Part shown: in pieces, positions 60,063 to 64,000 of the stretch | Layout: every line of letters begins with the position of its first letter | Numbering within the stretch: position 1 is the first letter of the stretch | Assembly (NCBI GenBank): GCA_038501785.1 | Contig: JBAMJR010000529.1 | Span: 1 to 64,000 of the forward strand | From: Myoxocephalus aenaeus | Lineage: Eukaryota > Chordata > Actinopteri > Perciformes > Cottidae | Direction: 5' to 3' | DNA length: 64,000 bases | The notes under the pieces: generated by a model | The model's input: the letters and a program-made list of their open reading frames with translations, nothing else | Database searches by the model: none | Told to the model about the DNA's origin: nothing | Made by a program: the position numbers and the translations under genes

Positions 60063-62088
60063 TTGTGCATTTGTGAAAATAAAATAAAGAGACAGTTTCT
60101 AAGACTAAGTTGTATGCTCTGACGTCAGGGTTCTATGCTTTGATCTCACGGTTCTATGCTCTGATCCTGAGGTTCTAAGAAAGAAAGAATGAGATAAATA
60201 TTGCTCTGATTCTGTGCAGTGATCTCAAGGTTCTATGCTTTGATCCCAAGGTTCTATGCTCAGGTTAACGGTCATTTGGGGGGCGATGACTTCCAGGGCA
60301 TACTTTGTCATACTTTACCCAGGTTTGAGGTCACGTTCTCTGGGTAAAGGGTGGGGAAATGCCCCTATAAAAGTGCATGGGACTCTGGGTCAGAGTCAGG
60401 GGAAGTAACAGGGACACTGGGGCACTGAAGGGTCATTTGGAGGAAGATGACTTCCAGGGCACTCGTGGTCTGACTTTACCCAGGCTTGAGGTCACTTTCT
60501 CTGGGTAAAGGTTGGGGAAATGCCCCTATAAAAGTACATGGGACTCTGGGTCAGAGTCAGGGGAAGTAACAGGGACACTGGGGAACTGGAGGGTCATTTG
60601 GAGGGAGATGGCTTCCAGGGCACACATTGGCTAACTTTACCCAGGAATAAGGTCACCTTCTCTGGGTAAAAGTTGGGGTCATGTGACCCCCTTGAACCAC
60701 CTCTGGAGCTCACCCCCCTAACCCGGCTCACCCTCCGACCCCGTGGACCCACACTTAAGCACACCCCCTGAGTTAAAAACCCCTGTGCGCTTGTTTTAAA
60801 GTCCTGTGCCCCTGGTTCTCTAGAGTAAAGAAAGTCCGGGACCATGGATACAAAGAAAAGTGCTAGATGTTAGATGTATGCCCTTGGTTAGGTTGATAGG
60901 TGAGTGGTTGAGGGATTGGGATTGGGAAAGTCACTCCCGGAATAGTTTATATGCAGAACATACACAATAAACTGAGTGAAAACATCGCTAACTCAAGATG
61001 GTTCAGATGAGTCTCTCTCGGGATGCGAACCGCCAACCATTGGAACCGGCGTTTTTTTCTGAAGGTCGCAGAGACTTGAAAGTCAACTCCCCCCAGTACA
61101 ATGGCCGACGCGATTCCAACGGTACTACCGGCGAGCTAATCGGACCGTGCTAACCCGAGATGGTTCAGATGAGTCTCTCTCGGGCTGCGAACCGCCAACC
61201 ACTGGCACCGGGTTTAAGCTAATGCCCTGCGCTTAGACCACTAGGCTAGCGGGGAAACGATGGAACCCGGAATCTGGAAATAGGTCTTTTATAAAGGTCA
61301 TTGGACCCAGGCTACTTGAAACTGGGCTTTTGGATGAGTGGATTATCGTCGGCTTGTTGCGTTTTTTCCGGGAAGGTCGCAGAGACTTGAAACCCGACTC
61401 CCCCACTATAATGGCCAATGCGATTCCAATGGTACTATCCGCGAGCTAATAGGACCATGGCAAGGCACTTTTCTGAGAATGAGTCATTTTGCTAATTGAG
61501 CTTCTAACACCTTTGTTTGATATTCAAATGAGGTCAGGTGTTGATGGGTGAGTGGTTGAGGTAGGGGGAAAGGGATTGGGAAAGTCGCTCCTGGAATAGT
61601 TCATATGCAAGAATATACACATCAACTGAGGCGAAACACTGCTAACTCAAGATGGTTCAAATGAGTCTATCTCAAGGTTCTATGCTCTGATCCTCAGGTT
61701 CTGAGAAATAAATCATGAGATCAATCTTGCTCTGACATCAGGGTTCTATGCTTTGATCTCAAGGTTCTATGCTCTGACATCAGGGTTCTATGCTTTGATC
61801 CCAAGGTTCTATGCTCTGATCCTCAGGTTTGAAGAGAGAAATAATGAGATACATCAGGCTTCTATGCTTTGATCTCAAGGTGCCATGCTCTGATCCTCAG
61901 GTTCTAAAAAAAGAAAGAAAGAGATACATCTTTACTTAACTAGATGCCTGACCATGGAGCCTGACCATGGAGGCCTGGGGCGGGTGTTGCTAAGCAGCTG
62001 CCGCTGCTCTGCCTAATTGAAAGAACTGCACCATGACCAGTGAGAACGGTCCCAGGAGGTGGGCTCAGGACGCAAACCCTTTGTGGTC

Positions 62089-62276
62089 ATCGCTTCTCGG
62101 CCTTTTGGCTAAGATCAAGTGTAGTATCTGTTCTTATCAGTTTAATATCTGATACGTCCTCTATACGAGGATGTCTTATTAAGCAGATTTTTAGCCTTGG
62201 GAGACGAAATAGGAGCTTGCTCTGTTCACTCCACGCATCGACCCGGTATTGCAGTATTGCTGGGAACGGTGCACCC
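62089..62276 (+). ncRNA. RNU2: U2 spliceosomal snRNA, C67 form (unit 24)
   Basis: C67 at 62155; otherwise identical to unit 1. Confidence 0.96.
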
Positions 62277-62624
62277 TTCAAATGCCTTGTGGACAACAAA
62301 ACACCAATCCGATGGAGCAGTCTGTCGTTGACTTTGATTCTGTCGTCAACGATACAAGTCTCAGTCGCTGTCGGTCTTCAGGACATGTGTCAAACAAAGG
62401 GCCTGTGTACCTGTTACTGATGCCCCTCTCTCTATTGGAAGGGACACAGACTGTGCAATGGACACTGTTGCTCTCTTTAAAATGTGGGAACGCCCTCTTT
62501 AAAATATGGGCGTGGTAATGGGTGTGGCCTGTTGTTTTGAACACAGCACGTCAACCGAGGCTTACCGTGAGACATTTGACTGGGACGACTACATTACCTG
62601 CTGCTCTTGACAAGAGGGCAGTAC

Positions 62625-62741
62625 TTACTTTGGTTTCTCTTCATAACGCACAAGTCTTTCGCCTTTTACTAAAGACTTCCGTGGAGAGGAACACCAATGA
62701 GTTGAACCTATTTTTGACAGGCTTTGCCGTTCGGCTGAGCC
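62625..62741 (+). ncRNA. RNU5: U5 spliceosomal snRNA (unit 24)
   Basis: Identical to unit 1. The spacer that follows has one extra GGGATT (63591-63606) and the unit is cut 13 bp short by the window edge. Confidence 0.93.
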
Positions 62742-64000
62742 TTGTGCATTTGTGAAAATAAAATAAAGAGACAGTTTCTAAGACTAAGTTGTATGCTCTG
62801 ACGTCAGGGTTCTATGCTTTGATCTCACGGTTCTATGCTCTGATCCTGAGGTTCTAAGAAAGAAAGAATGAGATAAATATTGCTCTGATTCTGTGCAGTG
62901 ATCTCAAGGTTCTATGCTTTGATCCCAAGGTTCTATGCTCAGGTTAACGGTCATTTGGGGGGCGATGACTTCCAGGGCATACTTTGTCATACTTTACCCA
63001 GGTTTGAGGTCACGTTCTCTGGGTAAAGGGTGGGGAAATGCCCCTATAAAAGTGCATGGGACTCTGGGTCAGAGTCAGGGGAAGTAACAGGGACACTGGG
63101 GCACTGAAGGGTCATTTGGAGGAAGATGACTTCCAGGGCACTCGTGGTCTGACTTTACCCAGGCTTGAGGTCACTTTCTCTGGGTAAAGGTTGGGGAAAT
63201 GCCCCTATAAAAGTACATGGGACTCTGGGTCAGAGTCAGGGGAAGTAACAGGGACACTGGGGAACTGGAGGGTCATTTGGAGGGAGATGGCTTCCAGGGC
63301 ACACATTGGCTAACTTTACCCAGGAATAAGGTCACCTTCTCTGGGTAAAAGTTGGGGTCATGTGACCCCCTTGAACCACCTCTGGAGCTCACCCCCCTAA
63401 CCCGGCTCACCCTCCGACCCCGTGGACCCACACTTAAGCACACCCCCTGAGTTAAAAACCCCTGTGCGCTTGTTTTAAAGTCCTGTGCCCCTGGTTCTCT
63501 AGAGTAAAGAAAGTCCGGGACCATGGATACAAAGAAAAGTGCTAGATGTTAGATGTATGCCCTTGGTTAGGTTGATAGGTGAGTGGTTGAGGGATTGGGA
63601 TTGGGATTGGGAAAGTCACTCCCGGAATAGTTTATATGCAGAACATACACAATAAACTGAGTGAAAACATCGCTAACTCAAGATGGTTCAGATGAGTCTC
63701 TCTCGGGATGCGAACCGCCAACCATTGGAACCGGCGTTTTTTTCTGAAGGTCGCAGAGACTTGAAAGTCAACTCCCCCCAGTACAATGGCCGACGCGATT
63801 CCAACGGTACTACCGGCGAGCTAATCGGACCGTGCTAACCCGAGATGGTTCAGATGAGTCTCTCTCGGGCTGCGAACCGCCAACCACTGGCACCGGGTTT
63901 AAGCTAATGCCCTGCGCTTAGACCACTAGGCTAGCGGGGAAACGATGGAACCCGGAATCTGGAAATAGGTCTTTTATAAAGGTCATTGGACCCAGGCTAC

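Larger units (their letters stand above)
1..64000 (+). repeat. U2-U5 snRNA tandem array, 24 units
   Basis: Twenty-four head-to-tail copies of one unit cover the whole window. Taking the first base as the start, units begin at 1, 2680, 5359, 8038, 10717, 13396, 16075, 18754, 21433, 24112, 26791, 29429, 32066, 34703, 37340, 39977, 42616, 45255, 47934, 50613, 53292, 55971, 58650 and 61329. The last lacks 13 bp at the edge. Unit length is 2679 bp in units 1-10 and 18-24 and 2637-2639 bp in units 11-17. Copies differ by only a few substitutions and small indels, as expected for an array homogenised by unequal exchange and gene conversion. All U2 and U5 genes point the same way. No unrelated sequence interrupts the array, and neither array end lies inside the window. 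Confidence 0.98.
45255..64000 (+). repeat. Array block 3: units 18-24, long form with private substitutions
   Basis: Seven units of 2679-2680 bp; the last, unit 24, is cut by the window edge. Shared changes against the other blocks are T to C at unit offset 66, T to C at U2 position 67, A to G about 79 bp downstream of the U2 3' end, and G at offset 1701 followed by G instead of T at offset 1702. Offset 2421 is A. Units 21, 23 and 24 have an extra C-to-A change in the C-rich segment (first at 55421) that unit 22 lacks, so the block is itself a mosaic. Unit 24 has one extra GGGATT hexamer near 63591-63606. Confidence 0.9.

Noticed and set aside
1..64000. U1, U4, U6 or 5S rRNA genes also linked in the unit
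   Set aside because: I looked for their conserved starts and cores (for example the U1 5' end and the 5S internal control region) on both strands of a unit and found none.

Overview
The window is one uninterrupted tandem array of 24 head-to-tail copies of a ~2.68 kb unit. Each unit carries two spliceosomal small nuclear RNA genes on the + strand: U2 snRNA (188 nt) and, 348 bp further on, U5 snRNA (~117 nt). Unit 1 starts at the first base. Unit 24 lacks only its last 13 bp at the right edge, so the array runs on beyond both edges. I see no protein-coding gene. The open frames of 126 aa or less repeat once per unit, overlap one another on both strands, and read across the snRNA genes and spacer.

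Organism: an animal nuclear genome, most likely a vertebrate and perhaps a ray-finned fish. The first 66 nt of U2 match the human sequence as I remember it. Both genes have a PSE-like element near -60 and no TATA box at -30, the layout of vertebrate RNA polymerase II snRNA promoters. Linked U2/U5 snRNA genes have been reported in teleosts. The fish assignment is inference.

Layout of a unit (unit 1 coordinates): 1-340 spacer module; 341-577 upstream copy of a 21-bp minisatellite; 578-760 U2 promoter (13-mer direct repeat, GC box, PSE); 761-948 U2; 949-1296 intergenic region with the U5 promoter (two GT/GC boxes, PSE); 1297-1413 U5; 1424-1446 candidate U5 3' box; 1461-1615 downstream copy of the minisatellite; 1621-2042 three tandem 161-bp repeats with TATAAAAG boxes and inverted repeats; 2043-2200 C-rich segment; 2252-2679 duplicated spacer modules with a minus-strand tRNA-like A box/B box pair. 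Unless noted otherwise the same offsets hold in every unit; in units 11-17 everything after the minisatellite lies 42 bp nearer the unit start.

The array has three blocks. Units 1-10 (1-26790) are 2679 bp each. Units 11-17 (26791-45254) lack one 42-bp minisatellite dimer and carry a substitution in the U5 distal promoter box. Units 18-24 (45255-64000) are long again and carry several private substitutions, including C instead of T at U2 position 67. Units 3-8 alternate between two haplotypes, giving a 5358-bp higher-order repeat. Unit 18, at the last block border, has a cluster of small indels.

Function: U2 pairs with the intron branch point and U5 holds exon ends during splicing. Both act as Sm-class snRNPs of the major spliceosome, and the array supplies them at 1:1 gene dosage from similar promoters. 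Both RNAs differ from the usual vertebrate sequences outside their catalytic parts, with paired changes in the stems. The genes therefore look functional, and they may be a lineage- or stage-specific snRNA set.
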